A stretch of 64,000 bases of DNA, taken from positions 711,002-775,001 of the forward strand of contig VFFE01007667.1 in assembly GCA_008921705.1 (NCBI GenBank). The letters run 5' to 3'. Origin of the DNA: Burhinus oedicnemus. Its lineage: Eukaryota > Chordata > Aves > Charadriiformes > Burhinidae. The position numbers were made by a program, and so were the translations under genes. Position 1 is the stretch's first letter; each line of letters starts with the position of its first letter. Under the pieces are notes generated by a model, which saw nothing but the letters and a program-made list of their open reading frames with translations, was not told the DNA's origin and did no database searches. Positions 51,237 through 63,267 of this stretch are shown one piece after another.

Positions 51237-51310
51237 GCCAGATCCTCAGCTTGTGTAAATCTGAATTTTTCAGTTGATTCCAATGGAGTGGGGTCGATTT
51301 ACACTAACTG
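51237..51310. repeat. ancient palindromic amniote repeat
   Basis: The sequence has two inverted arms. On the left are GCCAGATCCTCAGCTTG and TGTAAATC (to 51261); on the right GATTTACAC (from 51296). The middle contains TTGATTCCAATGGAG. This matches an old amniote repeat of the form CCAGATCCTCAGCTGGTGTA..CATTGAAGTCAATGG..TACACCAGCTGAGGATCT. The right arm has decayed after TTTACACTAACTG. It lies 430 bp upstream of the candidate promoter. Confidence 0.6.
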
Positions 51311-51567
51311 CACATTAGACCCATTATGTTCAGCAGGATTTTCTGGAATTGAAATCCGCTTGTGATTCCTCTGATTTTATTTAAGTTTGGTATTCTTTCG
51401 CAATGTTAAAATAATGGGGATGAGGGGATTAAAAATCCTGATAGTGTACTCTGCTGATGCTGTAAGGAAAATATTCTGCTTTCTGAGTCATTTGCCCTGA
51501 GCTGACTTTCTTTTTTAATGGTTCAGGGGTTTCCTTCTTTAGCCATAAATTGCATGCAAATGCTTTT

Positions 51568-51620
51568 TGTGTGTGTGTGCCTGTGTATGACAGTGTGTGT
51601 ATGTGAGTGTGCGTGTGTGT
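51568..51620. repeat. TG-rich tract
   Basis: About 50 bp of interrupted (TG)n, ending about 115 bp before the TATA box at 51736. TG tracts are common in proximal promoters and can be length-variable. Confidence 0.8.
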
Positions 51621-51654
51621 CTTTCAGAAGCTAAGCCAAAGAGAGAGGCTGTTC

Positions 51655-51743
51655 CTTTAAAGCAAAACTGAAAAAAATGCCTTCAGGCGTCCTATTACAG
51701 TGGAATGAGCCAAGGATCAGGATTTGCAGCTCAGCTATATAAA
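51655..51743 (+). promoter_or_regulatory. candidate RNA polymerase II core promoter
   Basis: A good TATA box, TATATAAA, lies at 51736-51743. Upstream are TTCCTTTAAAGC (51653-51664) and GTGGAATGAGC (51700-51710), whose GGAATG is the complement of CATTCC, the core bound by TEAD/M-CAT factors. Transcription would be expected to start near 51765-51772. The call rests on the combination of TATA box, spacing and a near-perfect splice donor 180 bp downstream, with no interfering acceptor. The motif assignments other than TATA are weak. Confidence 0.5.
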
Positions 51744-51766
51744 CCCAGCAGAATCTGGTTGATCTG

Positions 51767-51947
51767 ACCAGTTTGCCTTGCTGTCAAACGTTTCTCTTTC
51801 ACACACTCACATGCAAAATTAGACAACGCAACTTCTCTGAGTTTTGACAGGACGGCAACAAAGTCAGAAGCCGATAGCTGACTTTAACATCATATTTATT
51901 TCATGGAGACTGCTCACAGCGGGATCTAATCTCTGTCAGTCTGTAAG
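51767..51947 (+). other. candidate non-coding first exon
   Basis: The exon would run from about 25-30 bp after the TATA box to a donor CTGTAAG|GTAAGTCTG (GT at 51948-51949). Every base from AAG to GTAAGT matches the vertebrate donor consensus. It carries only two tiny upstream frames: ATG at 51811 (3 codons and stop) and ATG at 51903 (8 codons, METAHSGI, and stop). It would therefore be a 5' untranslated exon, with coding exons right of 51950 and probably beyond the window. I do not recognise the gene. The alternatives are an alternative promoter inside a large intron, a lncRNA first exon, or chance. Confidence 0.45.
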
Positions 51948-53449
51948 GTAAGTCTGCTTCCTTCCTGAATTAAAAAATCAGGAGCTCTTCTCCCACACAA
52001 GTTTGCAATGACACAGTGTTCTGTCACGACCCTCATAGTTAAAACTACCGATCTGAATACTCAGGGATCTTCTTAGGGAATATTTTTGAATTGGAGCGTG
52101 CCTGTCTTTAGTTTGTCTTTATTGTCCGGTGTAATAATAATGTGAGAAATGTCTCGATGACATCAGTCCGAGCCAATGAATGAATGAAAGATGAGTTAAT
52201 GAATGCTGGACACCCACAGAAATATAGACAGAAACCTAAATTGATAGGAAGGGTAGAAAATCAGATTTGGGATTTTCTCTTGGCTACTGAAGCAATAGAA
52301 ATGTTTCCCCCGTGCTCACCTCGGGTACCAGACTAAACCCACCGGCAGTCCTTAAACCTCCCAGGTAACTCCTCTTGCTATGCTATTGTGTTTGACTTGG
52401 AAAGAGTCAGGCCCCTTTTCCTTTTTAATTTGCTGTCTGCACACTTGTTTGCACTGAAGCCTTTGTCACCTCCCTCCCCGCCCCCCGCTGGGCTCCAGTT
52501 TCTTTTAGAAGTACGGTAAGGTTAGCCTGCAGTGGGGGGCGAAAGACAAAGGAAGATTCAACTGGTATCTTATTACCAGTACTTAAATGGGTGGGTTCTG
52601 GGGAGTGGGAGGGTGAAATTCTCCATCATTATGGAAAAATGGAGACACTTGCTTTACAGTGTGTCTTAACTACTTGCTCCCTTGTGCACTGAGATTTTCT
52701 GCATGACTGTGTCTGCACTTACCAGTTAGGCTCAAATTGGCTTAAAATAGAGAAGCTGACTGGGAGAAGGTGACCGCATACAGCTTCATTTAGGAGTTAA
52801 GCCCACTTACTCAAAACTTTCTGGTACATCACCTTTGCAGAGTTTTCCCTGCCTGATTTGCTCTCTAGCTACCAGGAGATAGAGCTTTTGGCAGTTGTTC
52901 TAAACTTCTGAAAAGTTTGTATCGTACTGTGCAGGAGAAAGATATGTTCAGATTGAAATTACGGTGACACGTCCTCTTGCACAGTGCAGACATAAAATTA
53001 AAAAGCATAATAAGCATTTATCAAATTTTCCTTCAAGAAAAAATTAGAAACAAATGAAGTGCATGCGATTCTATGGGCTGGGTAAAAGCCTTGTCAAGCT
53101 GTTGTGTTTGGGTTTTTTCTCCCAGTTTATTTTTTTAAAACAATCATATTAAATAATGAGAATTCATTTTATATGCTTCCTGATTAATGTTATAGGTGGT
53201 TTTTGTTTTATTATGCTGGGGTTGTGCATTTGCATTTTAAAGCTGTGAAATCTTAAGGGTGCCGTAGTCCAAGAATGAGCGGGATAGTGGAGGCTGGTGA
53301 CAGTCCTTTGAATTCTTGCAAGACTTGCAGAAAAGTGTTATAATGTCTTTTGGGTTTTTTCTTACTGCTGATTGGGAACTCAGGAGCATATGTTTGATCG
53401 ATTGAAATTGTTTAGCCAAAAGAAGAGAATCGGTCTATCTGCAGCTCAC

Positions 53450-53585
53450 CTTCCCTGGCAGTGAATTTTGAAAGTACTTGGAAGAGTTATCTCGGGATGT
53501 TCCTAACGCATCCCGTTTGCGGCTGCTACACCTCTGCACCCCGACTCAGGAAAGGATGCGCAGCTGAACTGAGCAGGGCGATTGG
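53450..53585 (-). promoter_or_regulatory. weak minus-strand promoter/first-exon candidate
   Basis: On the minus strand a CCAAT box (complement of ATTGG at 53581-53585) is followed by a stretch with about seven CpG, and 130 bp later by a good donor AAG|GTGAGC (exon end at 53450). CpG density here is visibly above the background of the window. There is no TATA box or recognisable coding content. Confidence 0.2.
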
Positions 53586-54055
53586 CAGTCGAAAAAGGGC
53601 AGAGCAAGAGGGGATGCTGTACGGGGGACTGCTTGCCTCCACTGTCACTGACTCTGTCGCAGTCACTATTCTGAGCAAATTGCTATTCGTTTCCCATATT
53701 TTTTGCTCATTAATTTTATCCTCTGGCTCCTTTCAGCCCAGAGAAAACTCTTTGCAAGTTCCAGTCCTTAATCCTGTAATTACAGTTACTTTATCAGTGT
53801 TTCCAAAGCTGTAGAAGAGCAGATTAGAATGTCATGTCTCATTTGGAGAGCAAGCTGATGTTCTGCTGAAGAAATCTCACCCAGGTACATCGTGGTGATA
53901 GGCATACAAAAAGAGAACCAACCAGATCCAATTGTCCCATTGAAATAATGATGCTAGAACTTACTAGAAACATCCCTAAACTCAGGCTAAATGTGCCCCA
54001 CAAAATTATTAGTAACTGTGTTAGCTGGAGACTTTTTGTTACTGGAAACCTATTC

Positions 54056-54074
54056 TTTTTTTTTTTTTTTTTTT
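54056..54074. repeat. T19 homopolymer
   Basis: A simple T-run without flanking duplication. Confidence 0.85.
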
Positions 54075-56213
54075 AATTTTGGATCCCAACTCTTTAAGAC
54101 TGGATCATTTCTCCTCAGTATTCCGTTAACTATCATGTTAATTATCATGTTGCTAGAGCAGCATTTCTAAAGGTTTTTGAAGTTCAGATTGGGTGGCTTA
54201 TTTTTCATATTACTGCTTTTTATAAAATATCTAAAAAAAGCCAAAGACTATTCATGTATGATGTTCTGACTCACTGTGAAGAGACTGTCAAAGTCTGTTC
54301 TTGAGTATTGTTTCTCTTTTTGATATGAAAATGAGTTTAGATGGCAGAGTCTGTGCTTCTCAGGAGTTTTTCATCCTTCTCAAGAGTGAAGCATAACTGA
54401 GAAGCAAGCGTGCATTTGACAGTGATGTTGCTTTGGAGCCGGAGCTTTAACCCTTTCATCCCCTCTGGTAAAAACCATGTGAAATACGAGACCTGCTTGG
54501 GCAGTTCTCTGCCATTTTTCTCCTACAACACAAGAGTACCTCTGTTCATCCAGCTTCGTAGGGTGTGCTCAGAGGTATGAGGGGTGCTAGATGGCAATGA
54601 AGTGTACCGGGCTGCATAACAGTTGTCTGGTGTAAATGGATGTCCCCTGTTGGCAAATCTGTAAGGGAGAAACAGTGTTTGTTCAGTTGGCCATTCCCAT
54701 TAGTGAATCTTGGTATCTGTCTAGGTTGAATATTACATTTGGAAGGAAGCGTAAATGCAGAGGGTGGTGTCTGCTTCACTATCAGTTACACATTTACCTG
54801 TGTGACATCTATTGAAACATGAGAAATTCAGAGTGGTTAAAAATTACTCTAATTTGAAGCCTGTGACTTGATATATTCGTCCTTGGACACGTGCCATCAC
54901 AGTCTGCTAAGCTGAAGGGCCAGTGACGGTTTTAAGGTCCAGTGTCTCATAAAGCTCTAGGCTTGGAAATGGATGATTCATATCACTAGAAAGTTAGAAA
55001 TCTCAGCTTTCCAATAATGAAAAGGCATTTGTTTTGACTTGTGGCAGTTTGAGATATTGGGCTTTAAAATTGTGCTCTGATTTACCAAGATGCAGTTTCT
55101 CAGACTTAATTTCTGGTGTGAATTTTGCACACCCGTCTCAGACTGATCTGTGTTATCAAAACCAGTGATTATAAACTACAAAAGTCTGAAACTAGCTACC
55201 CATAACAGTTTTAAGGAAGTTGCTGATGTAATATTGCAGAAAAATCATTGTTACTGAAGTAGGAAATTGAGGAAGACAGCAATCAGAGTGAATTAAGTTA
55301 ATGAGTAAATATTTTATCATCAACCAGGCTCAGAAATATGCAAAAATAGTGCAAGCAATTGTAGGACTAGGAACTAGTAAATTCCAGACAGGAAACATTG
55401 TAACTTTAGCTCAAGAGCTGAAAAATAAGGGTTGTGTACAGATCACTTATGAGTTCATAAGATATAATTTAATTCATTAAACTGCTTGATGCTTGCTGTC
55501 CATGCCTTCTATTGGTTTTGTGTAGGAGTTTATTAGGAGTTGATGATGTTGTTACTACTGCTACAGCACTTCAGGACCTCATTGTATTAGGAAGAGTGAA
55601 TAGACATAATAAGTGATGCTCTCTGCCACAAAGAACTTAAAATTGCTATTATTAGCTGTTCAAGAAAGTTCTTTGTGTAGTGAAGAGAAAAAAAGAAGGA
55701 AGAAGGCAGTTCTTTGAGGAACGGGACTACTGGAAAGAAGGAAAATGAACAATCCGGAGAGACAATCTTGAGCCATCTCAGTTTCCATCGAACTCTTGGG
55801 GTTTATACAAGTGTGAAACTTCCCCTAACTCAGTGCTTACTGGCCACTCATGCGTTTGACCCTCTATCCAATCTGCGCTGAAGTTAAATGCCTTCCACAT
55901 GTGGGAAAAGTTAAAAACTGGGCATTCCTCCAGCTAGTGAAATCTTTCAATGTATGATGTAACTAAATTGTGCGGAATGGGCAGACTGGGGAGGAGGAGT
56001 CAGAGTGGGATTCTGCCTGACAAGAGATGTCTCTTGATCTAGCAGAAAGTGTTCGGGCATTGAAAGAAGGAATATAATAGGGATCCTTCTGCTAAAAGGA
56101 CAAAGTTGAATTACTTAGTATCTCTTTTTAACATTCACTGGAATGATATACATGCCCTTATAACTAGACATGGTCTTAATGTAATATTTCATGGGATTTC
56201 TATATGCAACACT

Positions 56214-56240
56214 TCTCTCTCTCTCTCTCTCTCCCTCTCC
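56214..56240. repeat. (CT)n microsatellite
   Basis: About ten CT units, then C-rich sequence. Confidence 0.8.
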
Positions 56241-57039
56241 CCCCTGTGTAATGCATATCCTGTTGCAGACAAAGTAACAACAAACAACAACCCTATACCT
56301 TCAGTGAGTATATCTGGATGTAGACTTTAAAGAATACTAGTTAATATACATTGTATTCCATAAAGTTGCCCTCATAAACAAATGTGAGGTTTTGCTGCTG
56401 AGGTTGTGGAGTCAATAACTTTCCATTTATGTTTTTGTTTGGCTTACGCATGAGTCAATCACCAAAGATAAATTCATCCTGAGTTGATCATGTTGCAAGA
56501 AATTTCTCCAGATTCACATCCTTAATTGTCTTGCCACTGCAGTTTCAATTAAAGTAAGGTGGGATGTTGCCAAGTTTTCAGAACTTCGAACTAGAGAGTC
56601 CTTGTGTACGAATCGCCTGTGGCATTTTGTATTCTTTGGGTAGCGGAGAACAACGTTGCCAAGTTTGCATTCAGTCATCCATCACATATTAGCCTACTGG
56701 AGGTCCATTCTTCCCTAGCAATAGGGGAGCTCTGCTTCCTACATAGAAAGATTACTCACACAGAAAGCTCTTTCCCCATAACCAGAACCACACAGGAAAG
56801 AGAAAGGAAGCTTTCTTCAATTCATAAAAGTGCTCGGTTTCCAAACTCTTGACAAAAATGATATTGTTTCATGCTTAGAAAACATATTCTTTTTAGTAAT
56901 TGAGTAGAAAGTACAGGGTGGTAAATCTTTAATACATATTTTGAAACCAGTTGCTTGAATCATAGGCACAACAAAGGTCTATTGTAGTTGTCTGCGTCTT
57001 CCCCATGCCAGGCTGTAGCATTGACTATACATGTATAGA

Positions 57040-57095
57040 TATTGGCCAAGATACTCAAAGGAGTCTGAAACTGGGGGCCTGGGGAAATTCCACTG
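57040..57095. repeat. possible ancient amniote repeat relic
   Basis: ATTGGCCAAGATACTCAAAG followed by GAGTCTGAAACTGGGGGCCT resembles an old archosaur/turtle repeat of the form GGCCAAGATTTTCAAARGTG..CTGATTTTGGGTGCCT. The match is short and uncertain. Confidence 0.3.
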
Positions 57096-59465
57096 TAATG
57101 ATTTTGCTTCAGCTAAGTGCTTGAGCATTTGTCTGTGCCTTATCCCAAGATGCACCAGAACATGATAAGCTCGTAAACCTAAAATTACAAATGCTAATTT
57201 TCTTACGGGATTAGGATATTAACCATAATATTAATCTAAACTGTCTTGATTCTTCTTTAAATTTATGCTCTTTTATACCATTCTGGCACTACAAAGCTAA
57301 AAGGGGATGTAAATATCTTATTCTGAGTATACATGAAAATGAAACTGTGAGATCGTTTCCCTGTGTGCCCATCTGAATGGGCTGAACAGTTATTTCCACC
57401 ATTAAGGAACTCCTGCTGGAAAAGGATTAAAAAAAAGACATATTTCCAAGAAAGGAGTTCACTTTTCATTCCCGAGAAATTAAAAGAACTGGAAACAGAC
57501 AGATTTTGTCAATTAGTTTTGGGCTTGTCTCAAAGACAGGATGCAGGGCTAGCAGGTGAGAGAGCCAACTGTGAGCTGAACACTCTTGTGACTGTGGTTT
57601 TCTGCCTCTTTGGTTTGATGAAAAACCTTTATTTGGACAGGAAAGATTCACTTTCAATATGTGTTGTACACCTCAGTACAAGCCCTTAGTGGTTATCTTC
57701 CTTCTTGGCCTGACATGATCTCATTTTGTCAGAAGTCAGTTTGTTAGACTTTCAAAAGGAGCTCAGTGTCCACTTTGCACTGCTTCTTTGTTTTTACTGG
57801 TTCTTTTGGAAAGCCAGCCTCTTTTGGATATGCTGAATCCTCCTAAATAGTTTCTCTGTGCTGTGTGACAAAGGTCTCTGCCAAGAAAGATATAAAGGTA
57901 GCTTGTGATGTGTAGGCAATCCATTCCTCTTAGTGAAACAGTGTAACACATTTTTCCTTTACTTGTGGCTTGTACTTCCCTTCTGCATTGCTTGTACTAC
58001 AGTAATTCAAGTCTGACTCAGAATGAATGCTGCACACTGTAGACTACAAGTCAAATGAGAACAGGATGCATATTAAGGGAAAGGTCTCAGATCATTTTTC
58101 TTATTGAAGTGTTTTGGCAATGTAAATAGTTTCCAGGAAAAAATGCTGGCATTTCCCATGGTGAGCACTCCTTATGAATGTCCTATCTATTTTTCCAGTT
58201 TGGTGGCCAAGTTAAGTGTTTATAGGAGGATATACCATCTACAAGCCAGGGAATTTATATTTCCACTGCCAAGCGTTAATTATGATGTAGACTTACACAC
58301 TTTACAGATTAGCAAGTCAGTCACAGTGATCCAGCACTACAAGCACTGCAGTTACAGGTTTGATGGAAAGAATGCAGGACCTAGAGAGAGTGCCATTCTC
58401 AAATATGTTAACATTATTTGTATTTTATTCACAATTCTCAAGCTGTTATTTCATATACTGTTTATTTGCCTTAGTAGTAGTACACTGGGATTTGACAGGG
58501 TTGCTGGCAGAAGCAAGGAAATATGGTTTACTGCCCGCCAGCCACGTGTGCCTGTCCATGCTTTCCCCATCACTGGACGTGGTGCCTTGGCTCTTGCATC
58601 TCTGGGAACTCAATGTCACTGCCCCATCTGTGTTCTCAGAAGCCCCATGCTTCTGGTATTGTAATGCCATGTCTGTGCTCAGGAAGGTCATTTTGGACAC
58701 AGAGTTCATTTGCTTTGGTTTTGTTAGGATCCCTCTAGATTTGGGTGTGATTACGTTTCCGCATTACACTGGCATTATTCAAATGGGTGAAGTCTGATCC
58801 TGAATTAATACAGTGCTTTCCAGGTTGTGGTCTGACTCTCTTTTGTACTATATATGTTGCTCAGAACATATGCAGGAACCCTTAAACTGTGTTTGTTTCT
58901 GTATATATACATAAAACTCACACTTGATGTAAGAAAAGTGCAATTCCTGTAAATAGAAATATGCCCTATAAATCCTATATTCCTGTATCCTAATATCCTA
59001 TTAATATGCCCTACTACACTGACAAAAAGGGGGGCTTAGTGTAAATAAAATTGAGTCTACAGTGTGTAACTTCAGTGGTTTCACCTAGGGCGAGAGCTTT
59101 TTCTGCTAACAAGAGCAATTATTATTTCACTTTGATATGGAGTGTTGAACATGCACATAGTATGCCTGCTTGACATTGTCTTAGAGAGAATTGACATTTT
59201 CTTGACATTTCTTAGTAGAGAAAATTCTTTTTGCAGAGGATGCCTTGGCCTGATCTCATCTGGTTTGTGCTCATGTAGGTCAGGAGTACTGCTCATGGAG
59301 TAACATGGGGATAAAACTAGTCTGACAGAGAAGAAATTAAAATCCACCGAGCATTTTTCATGGGTAGAGTGGCACTTCATTGTCTGCATTATTCCTTGTC
59401 CGCTTCACTTCAGCTTGCATTTCTGAGGGGATGGTTTTCTCCCATGCAGACTTCAGAGGCTGCCA
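57096..59465. other. host DNA, nothing recognised
   Basis: It contains a 186-codon plus-strand frame (58104-58664) overlapped by a 145-codon frame in another phase and an 87-codon one on the other strand. None has a recognisable domain. The first is rich in hydrophobic residues, as expected of T-rich DNA. Confidence 0.45.
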
Positions 59466-59512
59466 GCCAAATTCTCATGTGACACAATTGCATTGATTTC
59501 ACTGGAGATCTG
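59466..59512. repeat. possible ancient amniote repeat relic
   Basis: GCCAAATTCTCATGTGACAC followed by AATTGCATTGATTTCACTGG and AGATCTG resembles old repeats built on CCAAATTCTG..CATTGACTTCAATGGAG. It is short and diverged. Confidence 0.35.
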
Positions 59513-62500
59513 TTGCTGGATAATTGAATTCCACATCCCTTCTTTTATTCCACGGCTCAAATTGCTGTCAGCTAAGACTTTAGCACAGAGAGGTCTCAAG
59601 TCACTGTGGGTTAAGAGAACGAGGTCAGAGCATTGTTGGTGGAGGTCTCTCGAGTCTCCCATTAGTGTAACAGTGCCCAATTTGCTGACATTTGAAACAG
59701 CAGTGCAGATTTTTATCCAAGTTCAGTCACCATTGCGACTAATCACTTGCTCAGGGCCGTGTATATGGCTGTATTTTCCATTACTTACATAAGTGCTTCT
59801 GCTTTACATCACAGCACTGAGAAACATCCTCAGACTGGACTTTTTAGAAACAATCCCCTCTCTTTTTCCGAATGCCTTGCACTCAATTTGTTTCGTATTT
59901 TGTGAATCTAATTTATATTTTATTTTGTCTTGCCAAGCCATGATTGATTTCACTTCATCTTCCCTCTTCGTTATATATTTTGCTCTACGAAGAGTTTGCT
60001 CTCCTACCCTAGGTTGCCAAAGAAGCAAATTCTTGATGCTACCACATCTGACAGAACTAGGCCAAGCAGATATCTAGCCTGGGGGTTATTACTGGAAGTC
60101 AGATTTCAAGGAACTCCTTCTGTGGTCTTGTGAGTTAGAAAAACGTGCACATTCCGGCACATTTCAGACGCTAGTACCAAGGACAGAGGAGCTCTGGCGG
60201 GGAGGAAAAGCTGCACAAGTAAACTAATAATTGGTTTAAAAGCAAAGAATTGTCTGGGGAAGGGTTACCCATACGTTTTCCCAGCTTCTTTTAAGACGAT
60301 GAACAAAGTCTGCTAATGACAGGAGGCATGTAATAATATTTCTGGTCGCCAAGAATAGTACAGGCTTTTATGATTGAGTTCTGAGTCATTTTTAGAGATG
60401 TCATTTTCAGTGCTTGAGTAAGTATATGGTTAAATCAAAGTAAAATTACAAACTGCATGCAAAAAAACACAATGAATTCTGTAAGTATTCTGCTGCCTGC
60501 TGACCAGTATAATCTGTAGCAATTCATACTACTTAAACACTTTTTGTTATTCCAGACCAATATACATGTAAATTCTTTGTGCTCTTAGTTACAGCAAAGG
60601 CATTAAATAGAATTCCACGTTACTTGCCTCTATGCGTGACATTCCTTCAGCTAAATTCACTTGAAATATGGAAAAGTGTGACACTGGGTGTCTGGAGTAG
60701 AATTTTGGCTAACCTCTTCCTTCTGACCTCCAGGAGAAATTTAAAAAACAGCTTCATGAGAGATGCTGTACAAAGCAATGTTGTCTTAATGTGCTTAGCC
60801 TACTCACTTGTACACTACGTAAGTAGTTGTTTAATATGTGAATGGTTCATGGTTCATATAAATGCGAAGATCCAATTTTCTACTGCATAGTTTTCAGCAA
60901 TATTTTTGGTAAATTTATTAATCTGGATCTGCTTTTTATAGCAGATCACTTATTTATTCACGTATTCATATTATATATATCAAGAGTATTGATGATTCAT
61001 TTCCTACCTCTCATTATCTGTAGAAAAGCTGATGTTTGATACCTCAGTTGTGAATTTTAGAGACAAATGAGACTGTCCAAGCTCTTATCTCCAGAGCTGC
61101 CTGCTCCTTTGTTCTCAGAAATTCTGCTCAGCATGAAAGGAATGGGAAGAAAATTCAGAAGTCCTGAATTTCTGCTCTTACCATCTCATCACAAGGCCAT
61201 CTAGAACTCTGTGAAATGGGCTCTGGAAAACCTATAGGTGGTTTTGGAAGAAACATTATGGAGAAGGGTCTGGAAATGAAACAGCTTTGTATGTGGAATG
61301 TACATAAGTTGCTGTGATTCATGCAGAAAAGCATACAAACCTCATAGTTTGAAACTGCATCAGCAAAGCCCTCAAAATAATTCAAAGTGAAGTCTCTAGT
61401 GTCTACCCTGAAAATAATGAACTCCTGACAAAGTGTAACTTGGCAAAGAAACTTTCCGAAGACAAGTTTAGAAAACCGTAGATCTTTTCCAGCTCTGCGT
61501 CTTTGCTATGAGGAGGAAAAAGCCAAGACACCAAGCGAATGCTTTTGCTATTAGGAAAGGCTTTATTAAAAGGTACAGTACATACTTAGGAGGCAAGGGT
61601 GATTTCTGCTGTGACTTAAGCGCAAAAGTTGCTTTTGCTGTGAAAGGGGTTTTTTTGTATTGGAAAAGTCACTAATCTAGGTTTCAGTGTCTGTGGCAGC
61701 TCTGCTACAGACCTGGTTCAATTCCACATTTAACAGAGATCTGCACGTGTCTTTGGTGACTAATGGGTAAAACTCACTTCTGTGCTGTAAATGTGAATGG
61801 GGATTTCAGTGGGAAACTAATCAAAAGGAAGCTGTGAACACGTCCCTTCTGCTTTCCATGGAGTCCTCCTGAGATGACCCATTTCTATAGTTCTGCTTCT
61901 GTTTTTAGAACAGCGACAGTTTTTCTGAATCCATTGTCTTTGCTGTTCACATCACTGATATGTCCTGCTGTTTCTAATCCAGTTTTTGTCAAGGCCGTAT
62001 CTGCTAGTGGCTTTTTTCTTCCAGCTCTGAAAGCTATAGTAAGAACAGAGATTGTTTTGCAGATGGGAGGGAAAAAAAAGTATTTAGCAGATGCGTAGTC
62101 CTGTCTTTTTTTTTTTCTTTCCCCCTCTCAAGTTTGTAGCAAATTGCTCTACTTGGCTGATTGCTGTGCACCCTGCCATGAGTCTGAATGCAGCTCAAAA
62201 GCACCCCACTGACCTGCTTGTTTAGTTTCTCTTTTCTGAGTTCCCATTTCCAGAAATTGATGCTCAAGTATCTGAGCTCTTAACAAAAAAACAAGCTCCA
62301 AGGACAGACTGAATTTCCTGTTAGCTTGTGCCTCATCTCTGTCACTGGGAGCTGAACCAGATGGGGTTGGTGCTAGTTCTCCCATAGTTACCTCTTCTGT
62401 TTCTCTTTTCTTAGTTCGTATGTAACACATTTGAATAATCTGCCCCATAAAATAACTAGTTTGTTTCTTGTGGCTTGTATAAAAATCCTTCTGTGGTTTG

Positions 62501-63166
62501 AGCTGAATGTAGTCTTCTTCTTTACTTCCCATCTGAAAGCATGAATCACTTCAGTTGTGTAACAGCAGAAGATGTTGCTACACAATGGTGGATACAGCTC
62601 ACCATGGAGGAAGATTGCGTATACGTGTGTGTATGAATGACTCCCCTGATTTCATAAAATGTCTGGAGACTGTTATAGATGAAAGGGCATTCTGTAGATA
62701 CAAGATAATTAGCTGGATCTACCTATTTTGTTTCAGTTGCAGGTTTTTCTCAATTTTTCTGGTATGTTTCTCTGTGGGTTTTGTTAACCTTATCATTTAT
62801 TTCCATGGATTCATCTTCTTATTCTGGTAATTGGCTTGGCACATCCTATGTTTTGGCTTCAGAATAAGTCTTCAATTTTCTATTGTTACCCTAGAATTTC
62901 AAGCGGTCATATAGCTATCTGCATATTTGCTACACATCTCTGGTCAGAATTTCTTCTTCAGTGCAAAAGTCATTTCCCTATCTGTGACTCTTTTTCTCCC
63001 TTACATTGCAGGGGATAACGCTCCAGTTCTTTGCTTTCTACTTCTGTATTTTCTGGCAATTTTATAGCACTTTTCAGGAAAACATTTAATTATAAAAATG
63101 AGGATTTGACAGTACCTTTCTTGTGAGGTCCTTGGTATACCGAGACATACGTTCCCTGTGTGAGGT
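59513..63166. other. host DNA, nothing recognised
   Basis: AT-rich with overlapping short frames. None exceeds 127 codons or matches a known family. Confidence 0.5.
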
Positions 63167-63267
63167 TTTACCAGTGGATAAACTGAGACACACCAGATGA
63201 TTTATAAAATAACTTCAGTGCAGGATACCTGAGCTTCCGTCCTCAGTTCTAACCACAAGACCACAAT
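63167..63267 (+). mobile_element. L2/CR1-L3-like relic
   Basis: TTTTACCAGTGGATAAACTG, then AGACACACCAGATGATTTAT, and at the end CAGTTCTAACCACAAGACCA follow the order of an old LINE 3' end (TTACAGATGGGGAAACTGAG, GCACA..A..GATTAAGTGA, ..CTAACCACTAGACCA). Confidence 0.55.

Larger units (their letters stand above)
51948..57039. other. putative first intron / host DNA
   Basis: If the exon above is real, this is the start of its intron. It holds a GC-richer patch (about 52300-52520), a CpG-enriched patch (about 53490-53640), a T19 run (54056-54074) and a CT tract (56214-56240). I find no coding exon. Confidence 0.45.

Noticed and set aside
58104..58797. 186- and 145-codon plus-strand frames
   Set aside because: They overlap in two phases in T-rich DNA. 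Hydrophobic composition is explained by base bias and no family was recognised.
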